Shown: positions 25,031 to 33,618, numbered from the stretch's first letter. The stretch is DNA of 64,000 bases from Microbacterium sp. Leaf159 (GCF_001423615.1 NZ_LMOU01000002.1:488052-552051), one strand, 5' to 3'. Numbers and translations: made by a program. Notes: generated by a model not told the origin, from the sequence alone.

Positions 25031-25744
25031 TCAGACGGCCGAGGTGCGCAGCTGAGGATAGACGGCGTCGAGCGGCGCACTGAGCCCCGCCTTGAGCTGC
25101 ACCGAGATCTCATCCGCGAGCACCTCGTACTCGCCCCGTTCGGTCGCGTCGAGGATCGCCCGCACGAGGTCGGCCGGGTCGGTCTTGGGGTCGGAGACGT
25201 GCTCGGCCATCGCCGTGTCGACGTAGCCGACGTGCACGCCGACGACGTGCACTCCCGCGGGTGCCAGCTCGAGACGCAGCGAGTTGGTCGCCGACCACAG
25301 CGCCGCCTTCGTGGCGCTGTAGATGCCACCGACCGCGAACCACGCGAGAGCGGAGTGGATGTCGATGACCGTGGCTCCGTCGCGACCCGACAACAGCGGG
25401 GCGTACGCCCGCGTCAGGAACAGCGGGCCGAGGAAGTTGGTCTCGACGTTGCGGCGGATCTCGTCGTCCGTGTGCGTGAGGATCCCCGCCGTCGGCACCG
25501 AGGCGCCGGCGTTGTTGATCAGCACGGTCACGTCGGATGCCACCTCCACGGCGTCGCGGATGGACTGCGCATCGGTGACGTCGAGCGTCAGAGGCACGAC
25601 CCGTGCGTCATCCCACTCGCGCGGTGTGCGCGCGCTGGCGTAGACCTTCGCCGCTCCGCGTTCGAGCGCCTGGTGCACGAACTGGGTGCCGATACCTCCG
25701 TTCGCGCCGGTGACGAGGACGACAGCTCCGTTGAGTGAAGGCAT
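25031..25744 (-). CDS. Short-chain dehydrogenase/reductase
   Basis: The 237-residue classical SDR has cofactor motif VTGANGGIG near residues 10-18, NNAG, catalytic Ser in IHSALAWFAVGG and YSATK. The start is ATG 25744, preceded by AAAGAG; the 22 codons upstream overlap the control region and are rejected. Together with the downstream reductase it suggests a redox detoxification pair. The substrate is unknown. It is divergent from a TetR repressor. Confidence 0.9.
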   Translation of the reverse strand: MPSLNGAVVLVTGANGGIGTQFVHQALERGAAKVYASARTPREWDDARVVPLTLDVTDAQSIRDAVEVASDVTVLINNAGASVPTAGILTHTDDEIRRNVETNFLGPLFLTRAYAPLLSGRDGATVIDIHSALAWFAVGGIYSATKAALWSATNSLRLELAPAGVHVVGVHVGYVDTAMAEHVSDPKTDPADLVRAILDATERGEYEVLADEISVQLKAGLSAPLDAVYPQLRTSAV

Positions 25745-25819
25745 GGACCGCTCTTTCTTCTTTGCGACTTCTTCTTGCGACAATGAGGGATGATCGCTGA
25801 GCGCATGCACAAGCGACTC

Positions 25820-25835
25820 CAGTCATAACCGACTG
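25820..25835. promoter_or_regulatory. Candidate TetR operator upstream of SDR/reductase genes
   Basis: The inverted repeat CAGTC (25820-25824) / GACTG (25831-25835) with a 6-bp spacer lies in the 121-bp divergent region. It is flanked by partial copies (GACT at 25816, CAGT at 25840). It is the best operator candidate for the adjacent TetR gene. Confidence 0.45.
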
Positions 25836-25865
25836 TACTCAGTTTCTATTCCGAGGGGATTCCGC

Positions 25866-26468
25866 ATGTCGAACCAGGCCGCACCTCTCGGGCGCCGCGA
25901 GCGGAACAAGCAGCAGAAACTCGAGAGGATCACGGCGGCCGCAGCCGAGCTCTTCACCGCCCACGGCATCGATGACGTCACGACCCAGCAGATCGCCGAG
26001 AAGGCGGATGTCGGCACAGGGACGCTCTTCCTCTACGCCAAGACCAAGGGCGAACTGCTTCTGCTCGTGCAGAACGCGCACTACGCCGTGGCGCTGGAGA
26101 GCGGACGCACGGCGGCCGCAGCGACGGACGACACACTCGACGCGACCATGGCCCTTCTCCGCCCGATCATCGAGTGCAATCGGGTGCAGGTCGAGAACGG
26201 CCGCACCTACCTCCGCGAGATGGTGTTCGGCAACCCGGCCGACTCGCATCACGCCGAGGCTCTGCGCATCGTCGGCGAGACCGAGACGGCGCTGACCGGC
26301 ATCCTGAGCCGCGATCCGCTGATCGACGAGCACCGCGCCTCGACACTCGCCCGGATCGTCTCGGCCGCGATGTTCGTCACGATGGCGGCGAGCGTCAACG
26401 CCGAAGCGAGCATCGACGAGATCGCCGACGATGTCAGGACCCAGGTCGCGACACTGCTCGATCGATGA
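25866..26468 (+). CDS. TetR/AcrR family transcriptional regulator
   Basis: The 200-residue regulator has the helix-turn-helix segment VTTQQIAEKADVGTGTLFLYAKTKGEL (about residues 38-64) and a helical ligand domain. It is divergent from the SDR and NADP-reductase genes and most likely represses them and itself, responding to an electrophile or xenobiotic. It ends 9 bp before the convergent glycosyltransferase gene. Confidence 0.9.
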   Translation: MSNQAAPLGRRERNKQQKLERITAAAAELFTAHGIDDVTTQQIAEKADVGTGTLFLYAKTKGELLLLVQNAHYAVALESGRTAAAATDDTLDATMALLRPIIECNRVQVENGRTYLREMVFGNPADSHHAEALRIVGETETALTGILSRDPLIDEHRASTLARIVSAAMFVTMAASVNAEASIDEIADDVRTQVATLLDR

Positions 26469-26477
26469 GACCGGCGC

Positions 26478-27968
26478 TCAGCGCCTGATCGAATCGTGGA
26501 ACGGGTTCGGCTCGAGCGTGAAATCGGTCGACGCATCCGCCCAGGTGCCGCCGTCGACCGGTGCCCGTCCGCGACGCAGTGCGGATATCGCCTTCGTCGC
26601 GGGGGCCCCGATCGCCAGTGCAGCCGCACCGGTGAGAGTGTGATCCTCCGACCCCAGCACGCTCGCGCGGTGCCACGCCTCGTGCATCGCTCCTCCCCGC
26701 GCGGCCGGCACCTGCCTGGCAGGCAGCGCGCCGGCCCGGCGCAGCGCGACGAGCTGCTCGACGTGCTCCCACCAGGTCGACTCGACCGAGGGATGGAAGT
26801 AGTTGTCGCGCAACCAGTCGGGATGCGGATGCCGGAAGCGCCCCGCCACGACCTCGCTGCGCCCGCCGAGCAGACCGCTGCCGACGAACACCGTGTTCAG
26901 CAGGCTCTTGCTCACCCCGAACGAGTCGAGCGCGATCACCGGCACGCCGAGGGCCACCGCCTCGACAGCTGCGGTCGAGCTCACGGTCACGAGCCCCGCA
27001 GCCGTCGACAGCGCCCGGGCCATCGAGCCGTACGAGACCACGAGGTTGTCGGGCAGCCGTGGCGGCAGCAGATCGAGGTACGGATCGCGTTCGAGGTGGG
27101 TCTCGGACTCCCCCGGCCGTGAACGCAGCTTCACCACGACTCGGCGATGGGGGTCGGCCTCGGCCGCCCGCACGAGGGTCGCCGCGATCTCCGCGCGCTC
27201 ATCGCGACCGACCGGCACCAGCGCCTGCGCCGCGAACACGATGTCGGTGGCGGGCATCCGCACCGGACGCAGCTCCGACTGCGGCACCTGTTCCGGCGAC
27301 CGGGGTCGCTCGGCCACGAGAGCTCCCGTCGGGCCTGCGGAGTCCGAGACGAGCACGCGCGCCCGGTCATGCGCGAGCATCCGGGATCGCGACCGCGCGA
27401 ACGGCAGGGTCGCGAGCGCCGTCGGCACCTGCACCCCGATCCGGCGTCCGAGTTCAGCGAACGCTCGCTCCTCCCGATGCGAGTGCACGACGAGCAGATC
27501 GGCGTGGCGGCGATACTCCAGGGCTCCGCGCTGGGCCGGGATCGCCATGCCGGGGAGCCCCGCCACGACGACCGGGCGACGGGTGAGACCGTCGATCACC
27601 CTGCCCATGAGCCGCACGAACGGGCCTCGGCCTGCGAGCAGCACGACATCAGGATGCTGTCCCTCGAGCCAGCCCGCGGCCTGCGCGAAACTCACCCGGG
27701 TGACGTTCTCCGGCAGCATCCCGGTGCCGGTCAGCGCCGTGCGCTGCTGCTCGACACTCGCGGTCAGCGGAGTCTGCACGAGCAGCAGGTGCGGACGGAT
27801 GCCGGGCACGCTGCCGAGCAGCGACGCCGACCACTTCACGAACGAGTCGGCGTCCGCGATCGCGACGACCCGCAGTGCGCCCGATCCGCTCATCCCCGAT
27901 CCACTCACGCCCGATCCGCTCATGCCTGATCCACTCATGCCTGATCCACTCATGCCCGATCCGCTCAT
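26478..27968 (-). CDS. DUF6716-type putative glycosyltransferase of the nonulosonate locus
   Basis: The protein is 496 residues if started at ATG 27968, the first in-frame ATG after the neuB stop. Its N-terminus is then six MSGSG-type pentapeptides encoded by a 15-bp tandem repeat. Any of five ATGs or one GTG in the array could start translation, down to ATG 27893, just before ALRVVAIADADSFVKW. The body looks like a GT-B style polymer glycosyltransferase with paired Rossmann-like halves (VVLLAGRGPFVRLMGRVIDG; SYGSMARALSTAAGLVTVSS). It is the last gene of a five-gene minus-strand operon and probably adds sugar residues to a nonulosonic-acid polymer in the cytoplasm. Confidence 0.8.
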   Translation of the reverse strand: MSGSGMSGSGMSGSGMSGSGVSGSGMSGSGALRVVAIADADSFVKWSASLLGSVPGIRPHLLLVQTPLTASVEQQRTALTGTGMLPENVTRVSFAQAAGWLEGQHPDVVLLAGRGPFVRLMGRVIDGLTRRPVVVAGLPGMAIPAQRGALEYRRHADLLVVHSHREERAFAELGRRIGVQVPTALATLPFARSRSRMLAHDRARVLVSDSAGPTGALVAERPRSPEQVPQSELRPVRMPATDIVFAAQALVPVGRDERAEIAATLVRAAEADPHRRVVVKLRSRPGESETHLERDPYLDLLPPRLPDNLVVSYGSMARALSTAAGLVTVSSTAAVEAVALGVPVIALDSFGVSKSLLNTVFVGSGLLGGRSEVVAGRFRHPHPDWLRDNYFHPSVESTWWEHVEQLVALRRAGALPARQVPAARGGAMHEAWHRASVLGSEDHTLTGAAALAIGAPATKAISALRRGRAPVDGGTWADASTDFTLEPNPFHDSIRR

Positions 27969-27983
27969 GCCCGATCCACTCAG
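27879..27983 (-). repeat. Seven-copy 15-bp tandem repeat at the start of the DUF6716 gene
   Basis: Seven perfect-length units of ATG-AGY-GGA-TCR-GGC type (encoding M/V/L-S-G-S-G) run from just over the neuB stop codon to the conserved protein body. Unit length is a multiple of three, so copy-number change keeps frame. Five units carry ATG and one GTG in frame, each after a weak GGATC-type purine stretch. Confidence 0.9.
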
Positions 27984-28852
27984 GCGGAGACGCGACGCAG
28001 CTTCGCCATCGGCGCGCGCTCGCTGTCGAACACGCGCTTGACCCCGTCGCCGAGGGCCATCTCGATCACGCGGATGTCGCGCACGAGGTGCTCGAGGCCG
28101 GTCGGCTCGAGCGAGGCCGCGTGATCGGAGCCCCACATCGTGCGGTCGAGGGTGATGTGGCGCTCGACCGCGACGGCGCCGATCGCGACGGCCGCGAGCG
28201 AGATCTGCAGGCCGCGCTCATGCCCCGAGTAGCCGACGGGCACCCCGGGGTAGCGGTCGCGCAGCGTGGCGATCGCCCGGAGGTTGGCCTCTTCGGGCTC
28301 GAGCGGATACGTCGACGTGGCGTGCATGAGCACGACCCGGTCGGTGCCGAGAGTGGTGAGAGCTCGGTCGATCTGCTCGATCGTCGACATCCCCGTCGAG
28401 AGGATGATCGGCTTGCCCGTCTCGCGCAGTGCGACCAGCAGCTCGGTGTCGGTGAGGCTCGCCGAGGCGACCTTGTGCGCCACGACGTTGAGGTCCTCGA
28501 GGAAGTCGACGCTGGGCACGTCCCACGGCGAGGCGAACCAGTCGAGGCCGAGCATCGTGGCGTGGTCGCCGATCGCGATGTACTCGTCGCGGCCGAACTC
28601 GACGCGACGGCGGTAGTCGAGGTAGCTCATGGTGCCCCACGGCGTCTCGCGCGGCACGTCGCGCATGTGCTCGGGGGTCGAGATCTCGGGCGTGCGCTTC
28701 TGGAACTTCACGGCGTCGGCACCCGCCTTGGCGGCGACGTCGATCAGACGCTTGGCGATGTCGACGTCGCCGTTGTGGTTGAGGCCGATCTCCGCGATGA
28801 GATAGGCGGGGTGACCGCCGCCGATCACGCGTGAGCCGATGCTGACAGTCAT
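27980..28852 (-). CDS. neuB: Nonulosonic acid (sialic acid-like) synthase NeuB, without SAF domain
   Basis: The 290-residue TIM-barrel synthase has the NeuB opening AEIGLNHNGD, KFQKR, an ILSTGMST segment and GYSGHERG. It condenses phosphoenolpyruvate with a six-carbon sugar (ManNAc, mannose or their 6-phosphates in the family) to give a nine-carbon acid. Usual NeuB proteins are about 340-350 residues because of a C-terminal antifreeze-like SAF domain that covers the active site of the dimer partner. This one stops after the barrel. Its stop codon sits inside the first unit of the 15-bp repeat array. The fused phosphatase in the neighbouring NeuA suggests a 9-phosphate intermediate. Confidence 0.9.
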   Translation of the reverse strand: MTVSIGSRVIGGGHPAYLIAEIGLNHNGDVDIAKRLIDVAAKAGADAVKFQKRTPEISTPEHMRDVPRETPWGTMSYLDYRRRVEFGRDEYIAIGDHATMLGLDWFASPWDVPSVDFLEDLNVVAHKVASASLTDTELLVALRETGKPIILSTGMSTIEQIDRALTTLGTDRVVLMHATSTYPLEPEEANLRAIATLRDRYPGVPVGYSGHERGLQISLAAVAIGAVAVERHITLDRTMWGSDHAASLEPTGLEHLVRDIRVIEMALGDGVKRVFDSERAPMAKLRRVSA

Positions 28853-28937
28853 GGTTCCTCCGGTCGTCGAAATGGCCTTCTCCCCTGAGTACGCGCCGGG
28901 GGTGAACTGCGTGCGACAGGAGGGTTACCGGAGTCGG

Positions 28938-30167
28938 TCAGGCCGGCAACACCCGTTCGATCAGCTCGCGCACGGCCCCGTGCCCGCCGGTTCGGCCCAG
29001 CACGACGCGGGCAGCTTCGAGGACGAGCGGATGCGCGTTCGCGACGGCGATGGGCCAGCCGACGATGCGCAGCGCCGGCAGGTCGTTGACGTCGTTGCCG
29101 AGATACGCGATCTCGGCGAGCGGGATGCCGTTCTCCTCCGCCCACCCGCGCAGAGCCGACTCCTTGTCGTCGATACCGTGCAGCACCGGCACACGGAGCT
29201 TCTCGGCCCGCGCGCGCACGACCGGGTTCACCTCGGTCGAGAGGATGAGCATCGGGATGCCGGCCCGGCGCAGCAGCGAGACCCCCATGCCGTCCTCCCG
29301 GCTGACCCGCACGCGTTCGACGCCGTCGGCATCGACGCTCGCGGTGTCGTCGGTGTGCACCCCGTCGAAGTCGGTCACGATCGCCCGCACCGGAATCCGC
29401 TCGGGTGTCTCGTGCAGGGCGGCGAGCGCCCGCGCGATCCGCAGCTGCTGTTCGTCGTCGATCTCGATGGCCGTCCACTCGGGCACCTCGGCGATGCGGA
29501 TGCGTCCGAAGAAGCGATGCTTCGCCTCGCGGAAGCCGTCGGCCCGGAACACGTAGAACGCGCCCGTCTCGAGGAAGTGCGGCTCGCGGTCCTGGCGCCG
29601 CGGCCGGTGGGTCGCGTCGTGGTTCAGCGCCACGGCCGCCCCGGCATCCGTCTGCTCCGCGTCGGTGCGCGCCCACAGGAACCCGTACGTCTCGTGCGCC
29701 GAGAACACACTGTCCGCGCTGCCTGCGCGCACCTCGCGCACGGCATCCGCGAGCACGCCACTGGGGATGAACGGCGACGTCGCCTGCAGGAAGGCCACCA
29801 CGTCGGCCCCGTCACCCGACCTGTCGAGTTCGTCGAGCGCGTGCAGGATCGCGCTCTCGGATGACGCGGTGTCACCGGATATCCCGGCGGGCCGCCGCAC
29901 GACCCGCGCCCCCGCAGCCGCGCTCACCGCGGCGATCTCGTCGTCGTCGGTCGAGACGACCACCAGGTCGACGCCCTCGGCTGCCTGCGCACTGCGCACG
30001 GCCCGCTCGATCAGCGGTACGCCGCCGACCCGTCGCACGTTCTTGCGAGGCACGCCCTTCGAGCCACCCCGCGCCGGGATGATCGCGACCACCCGGGGTG
30101 CGACATGGTCGTGGTTCTCACCCTCGTGGTTCTCGCCCTCGTGGTTCTCGTCCGTGTTCGTGTTCAT
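28938..30167 (-). CDS. neuA: Acylneuraminate cytidylyltransferase fused to a HAD phosphatase
   Basis: The 409-residue bifunctional protein starts at ATG 30167 (GGTGAGG upstream). A short ENHEGENHEGENH repeat precedes the CMP-nonulosonate synthetase domain (IIPARGGSKGVPRKN at about 30-45, LQATSPF). From about residue 258 a C-terminal HAD phosphatase domain of the KdsC type begins with VTDFDGVHTDD and continues with LSTEVNPVVRARAEKL and YLGNDVNDLPAL. The first domain activates a nonulosonic acid with CTP; the second would remove a 9-phosphate. A similar domain order occurs in animal CMAS. It lies between neuB and the polysialyltransferase-like gene in one operon. Confidence 0.9.
   Translation of the reverse strand: MNTNTDENHEGENHEGENHDHVAPRVVAIIPARGGSKGVPRKNVRRVGGVPLIERAVRSAQAAEGVDLVVVSTDDDEIAAVSAAAGARVVRRPAGISGDTASSESAILHALDELDRSGDGADVVAFLQATSPFIPSGVLADAVREVRAGSADSVFSAHETYGFLWARTDAEQTDAGAAVALNHDATHRPRRQDREPHFLETGAFYVFRADGFREAKHRFFGRIRIAEVPEWTAIEIDDEQQLRIARALAALHETPERIPVRAIVTDFDGVHTDDTASVDADGVERVRVSREDGMGVSLLRRAGIPMLILSTEVNPVVRARAEKLRVPVLHGIDDKESALRGWAEENGIPLAEIAYLGNDVNDLPALRIVGWPIAVANAHPLVLEAARVVLGRTGGHGAVRELIERVLPA
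30112..30156 (-). repeat. Three-copy 15-bp repeat in the NeuA N-terminus
   Basis: Three 15-bp units (TGGTTCTCRCCCTCG-like on the plus strand) at 30112-30156 encode the ENHEG repeats. As at the DUF6716 gene, the repeat has a 15-bp period and sits immediately after a start codon in the same operon. Confidence 0.8.
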
Positions 30168-30178
30168 GGTCGTCAACC

Positions 30179-31537
30179 TCACCGTCCCCTGAGTGCGCGC
30201 CACGCGCGCCCGATCCGTCGCCGCGCGCCGAGCGCCGTCAGCCGTGCCTGTTCGACTCGACCGATTCCGCCGGCCGGACGCAGCGCACGGCGCACCGCGG
30301 TCTCCGGCGGCGCCCCCGGCAGACGCAGCTCCGACAGCCGCTCAGAAGCGAAGTACCTGTCGCGATCGGAGGGACGGATGCTCGTCAGCAGCTCCTCCGC
30401 GCGCGCCCGCAGGTGTCCGGCGACGACCGGCTGCATCGCGTAGCCGACCGCGTCGATCAGCAGCTGCATCCGCTCGGGCTCCCGAAATCGCGAGTCCCGC
30501 CGGGTGAGCGCATCGACGATCGTCGCGGGAACGCGATTGCTGTTCTCATACGGGGCCAGCCGAGAGACCACGGTGTCGGCACCGACTGCCTCGATCTCCG
30601 TGCCGAACACCGCCTGCACCGTGGGCAGAGCAGTCGAGAATCCGGCGACGACGGCGCGCGCGTCGATCCGCTCGGCCAGCATCTCAGCGGCGAGCGCGCC
30701 CCGGTATTCGTGGAAGACGGCCCCGCGCACCGCCGCCCGATCGCGCAGCGCGTCGCTCAGCCGAGGTGGCGCGGCAGGATGCGGCTTGAAGACGATGTGC
30801 GCGGGCCCGAGCTCCGCGGCCCGGTCGATCATGCGCACCTGCAGCGCCACTTCCTCGCTCTCGCTCACGAGCCCGAGTGCCGACAGGTACTGGCCGAGGA
30901 CGAGCACGGTCGGCTCTCCCTTGAGCGTGCTGACGAGACCGTTCGTGTCATCCACACCCGTTGCCGTCTCGGCGAGCACCGCGCGGAAGAGCAGAGGAGA
31001 GACCGGCACCGGCGTCGCGGTGGGAGAACCGACCAGCGGCGTCACCCCCGGCACGACGTCGGCGTGCACGACGCGGCCGATCCGGGCGGTCACCGTGTGC
31101 GGCAGGCGCACCCGCATCGGCGAGTAGGTCATCAGCCCGTCGCCGATGATCGTGAGCCGGGCGTGCGGGAACAGCATCATCAGGGTGCGAGCGGGGGCGA
31201 CCTGCGGGCTCTGCACCAGCACCTCGAGGTCGTCGCCGTCGAGGCTCCAGGTGCGGCTGAACAACCTGCGTAGCAGCGGCATGTCGGCGGCCGCCGGCTT
31301 CCATGAGCTCGGATGCAGCGGACCGAGCAGCGCGCTCAGATCCTCGACCCGGTCGAACCGATCCCGAAGACTCGAGAGCGCGGGGTCGGCGAGGATGCCC
31401 ACCGACGTCTCCGGAACCCGCGACGACACGAACGGCACGAGGATGCGCTCGCCGTGTTCTCCGAGGAGTCCCTCGTCGAGCGCGGCCGCGGCCGTCGCGA
31501 GCCCGTAGGCGCTGTGCAGCGCGAAGAGCTGGGTCAT
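30179..31537 (-). CDS. Alpha-2,8-polysialyltransferase-family glycosyltransferase
   Basis: The 452-residue protein resembles the bacterial polysialyltransferase (GT52/POLYST) group: an N-terminal MTQLFALHSAYGLATAAAALDEG, a middle IIGDGLMTYSPMRVRLP, and a C-terminal donor region IVFKPHPAAPPRLSD, where the HP motif typically contacts CMP-sialic acid. It probably polymerises CMP-activated nonulosonic acid made by NeuB/NeuA. ATG 31537 overlaps the preceding GT2 stop as ATGA; NeuA starts 11 bp downstream. The GT-B fold and donor are inferred from context and motifs. Confidence 0.85.
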   Translation of the reverse strand: MTQLFALHSAYGLATAAAALDEGLLGEHGERILVPFVSSRVPETSVGILADPALSSLRDRFDRVEDLSALLGPLHPSSWKPAAADMPLLRRLFSRTWSLDGDDLEVLVQSPQVAPARTLMMLFPHARLTIIGDGLMTYSPMRVRLPHTVTARIGRVVHADVVPGVTPLVGSPTATPVPVSPLLFRAVLAETATGVDDTNGLVSTLKGEPTVLVLGQYLSALGLVSESEEVALQVRMIDRAAELGPAHIVFKPHPAAPPRLSDALRDRAAVRGAVFHEYRGALAAEMLAERIDARAVVAGFSTALPTVQAVFGTEIEAVGADTVVSRLAPYENSNRVPATIVDALTRRDSRFREPERMQLLIDAVGYAMQPVVAGHLRARAEELLTSIRPSDRDRYFASERLSELRLPGAPPETAVRRALRPAGGIGRVEQARLTALGARRRIGRAWRALRGR

Positions 31538-32514
31538 GCGGCACGACCGACCGTGCGCAGCAACGGGGCGAGCACGCGCCGCCGCGGGCCGTCGAGTCGC
31601 GCCAGCACCGCTGCAGATTCGGTCTCGGGCAACCGTGCGAGCAGTCCGCGGATGCCCGCGCGCATCTCCGCGCGCAGCGACGGCGTCATCCGCCGCGCCC
31701 GCACGAGGTGCCGCGAACTCAGCGCCAGCACGGTCCACACCGCCTTCGGCAGGAAGCGGTCGGCCTCGGCATCCGCTGCCGCGATGTCGAGCACCTCATC
31801 CATGGCGCGGACGAAGTCGAGCTGCCGCCGATCGCGCACCTGCGTGAGCGAGGTCGACACCCCTCGGCGATAGAGCAGAGCGGGGGCATCGACCACCGCG
31901 AAAGAGCGGGCCCGCAGGTGCAGGCGCCAGATCCATGGGCGGTCCTCGGCGGTGAAGAGTCCGGGGGTGAACGCGGCGAGACCCTCGTCGATCAGCCGGC
32001 GGTGCAGGAGGCCCGCCCACGCGAAGGGGTAGTCGACCATGGTCGGCTCGTTCTCGGGCAGGATCGCCTCACGCGGCGAGCCCACTCGCTCGCGCCACGG
32101 ATACGGGGCCGGCGCGAGCGTGCGCACACCGGCCTTCACGGTCACGTGATCCGTGCGCAGGAAGTCGCAGTCCAGGTCGCGCAGGCGACGCGTCAGCACG
32201 TCGAGCCGCTGCGGCTGCATCCAGTCGTCTCCGTCGAGGAAGCAGAAGGCATCGCCCTCGACGTGCGCGAGTCCCTGATTGCGAGCGTTCGCGAGCCCCA
32301 GGGGCTGCGGATTCTCGATGACCGTCGAGTGCGGGAAGCGCTCGGCGTAGCGCCGCATCAGCGTGCCGGTGTCGTCTCGGGATCCGTCGTCGATCGCGAC
32401 GAGCTTGAGCGCCGCCGGATCGTCGAACTGGCGGGTCAGCGTCTCGAGTGTCGTGCCGATGTACGCGCCCGCGTCCTTGGCGGGCAGGATGACGGTGACG
32501 AGCGGTGTGCGCAC
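31534..32514 (-). CDS. Glycosyltransferase family 2
   Basis: The 326-residue GT-A enzyme has VTVILPAKDAGAYIGTTLETL at the start, IDDGSRDDT, and the DxD-like FLDGDDWMQPQRL, followed by a RPWIWRLHLRA acceptor-side segment. The GTG at 32514 is preferred because GGGGGAG lies 4 bases upstream; ATG 32544 would add ten residues but has no clear ribosome binding site. It is the first gene of the nonulosonate operon. It probably transfers a sugar to the growing polymer or its linkage unit on the inner membrane face. Confidence 0.88.
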   Translation of the reverse strand: MRTPLVTVILPAKDAGAYIGTTLETLTRQFDDPAALKLVAIDDGSRDDTGTLMRRYAERFPHSTVIENPQPLGLANARNQGLAHVEGDAFCFLDGDDWMQPQRLDVLTRRLRDLDCDFLRTDHVTVKAGVRTLAPAPYPWRERVGSPREAILPENEPTMVDYPFAWAGLLHRRLIDEGLAAFTPGLFTAEDRPWIWRLHLRARSFAVVDAPALLYRRGVSTSLTQVRDRRQLDFVRAMDEVLDIAAADAEADRFLPKAVWTVLALSSRHLVRARRMTPSLRAEMRAGIRGLLARLPETESAAVLARLDGPRRRVLAPLLRTVGRAA

Positions 32515-32669
32515 GGAACTCCCCCGGGTCGACGGTCTCGGCATGGTCGCAGGCGATCGTTGCCGATCGGGGACCTGAGGGTGAACGGGCGGTGACGCGG
32601 CCCGATGCGTCCGCTGAGCGCGGGCACGGCGGATTCGCGCCTCGGTCGGCGATCGGCGACGATGGGTCA

Positions 32670-33581
32670 ATGCTCTGGCCGTTCGGAACGACATGGCGCC
32701 CGGTGCGGCAGAAGCGTCGCGGCACCGTGGACCTGCGCTGGCTGAGCGCGCGCACGTGGACGCGCCGCTGGTACCCGCAGGGCATCGACCTCGGACTGTG
32801 GCACGGCCGGCGCACGCTCGCCGTGAGCTGGTTCCGTCAGCAGCTCGACGGGCACCACCTGGCCTCGCGGGTCGCTTTCGTCGACCTCGACCGGTCACGC
32901 CACCTCGACGTGCTGCTCGCGATCGAAGAGGACGGCGAGCTGCAGCCCGCGCGGATCCATGCCGGCGGCCTTGCCTGGTTCGACGACCGCCTCTTCGTCG
33001 CCGCGACCGGCAAGGGCATCTGGGAGTTCGACCTCGCCCGCATCCGCCGCGTCCGAGGCACCGACGCACGACGCCTCGCGGGTGCCGGTGGTCGGGGCGT
33101 GCGCGCCACCGCACTCGTCGCGGTGCGCACCCGCGTGCATCCCGTCGACATCCGCTGCTCGTACCTCGGTCGCGTGTTCGATGACGACGGCACACCGCTC
33201 CGCCGCGTCCTGATCGGCGAGTACACGAAGGACGACCAGGGGCGCGTCGCGGAGTTCTCCATCCCGGAGTCCGACGACGAGGGCTTCCACGAGGAGGGCC
33301 GCTTCACCCCCGGCATCCGCCACATGCAGGGCGCAGTGCGCTGGGGCGACCGGCACTTCGTCTCGCAATCCGACCGCATGCATCCAGGCATCCTGTGGAC
33401 CGGCGACCGCGACGCCCTTGTGCGCGACCGGGTGCCTCTCCCGGTCGGATGCGAAGACCTCGCCCTCGATCTTGACGCGAAGCTGCTGTGGTCGCTCGGT
33501 GAGCATCCGTGGCGTCGAGTGGTGCGGGGCATCCCGTTCGCCTCGCTCGGCCTCGGCGACGGACAGCGCTCGGACGGCTGA
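32670..33581 (+). CDS. Conserved hypothetical protein divergent from the glycan operon
   Basis: I do not recognise a family for this 303-residue protein. It is rich in Trp, Arg and Asp and has repeated beta-strand-like segments (GGLAWFDDRLFVAATGKGIWEFD; GIRHMQGAVRWGDRHFVSQSDRMHPG) that suggest a beta-propeller-like fold. No signal peptide or membrane segment is visible. The ATG at 32670 is chosen because frame sequence upstream is the divergent promoter region. Shared control with the divergent glycosyltransferase operon is possible but unsupported. Confidence 0.7.
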   Translation: MLWPFGTTWRPVRQKRRGTVDLRWLSARTWTRRWYPQGIDLGLWHGRRTLAVSWFRQQLDGHHLASRVAFVDLDRSRHLDVLLAIEEDGELQPARIHAGGLAWFDDRLFVAATGKGIWEFDLARIRRVRGTDARRLAGAGGRGVRATALVAVRTRVHPVDIRCSYLGRVFDDDGTPLRRVLIGEYTKDDQGRVAEFSIPESDDEGFHEEGRFTPGIRHMQGAVRWGDRHFVSQSDRMHPGILWTGDRDALVRDRVPLPVGCEDLALDLDAKLLWSLGEHPWRRVVRGIPFASLGLGDGQRSDG

Positions 33582-33618
33582 CAGCAGACGCCTCAGGTCG
33601 CGAACGTAGACTGTCCGG

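Noticed and set aside
26478..28136. Starting the DUF6716 gene at 28136 inside neuB
   Set aside because: The first 50 residues would be the antisense-like second frame of neuB (Arg/Ala/Gly-rich); the repeat array after the neuB stop provides several proper starts.
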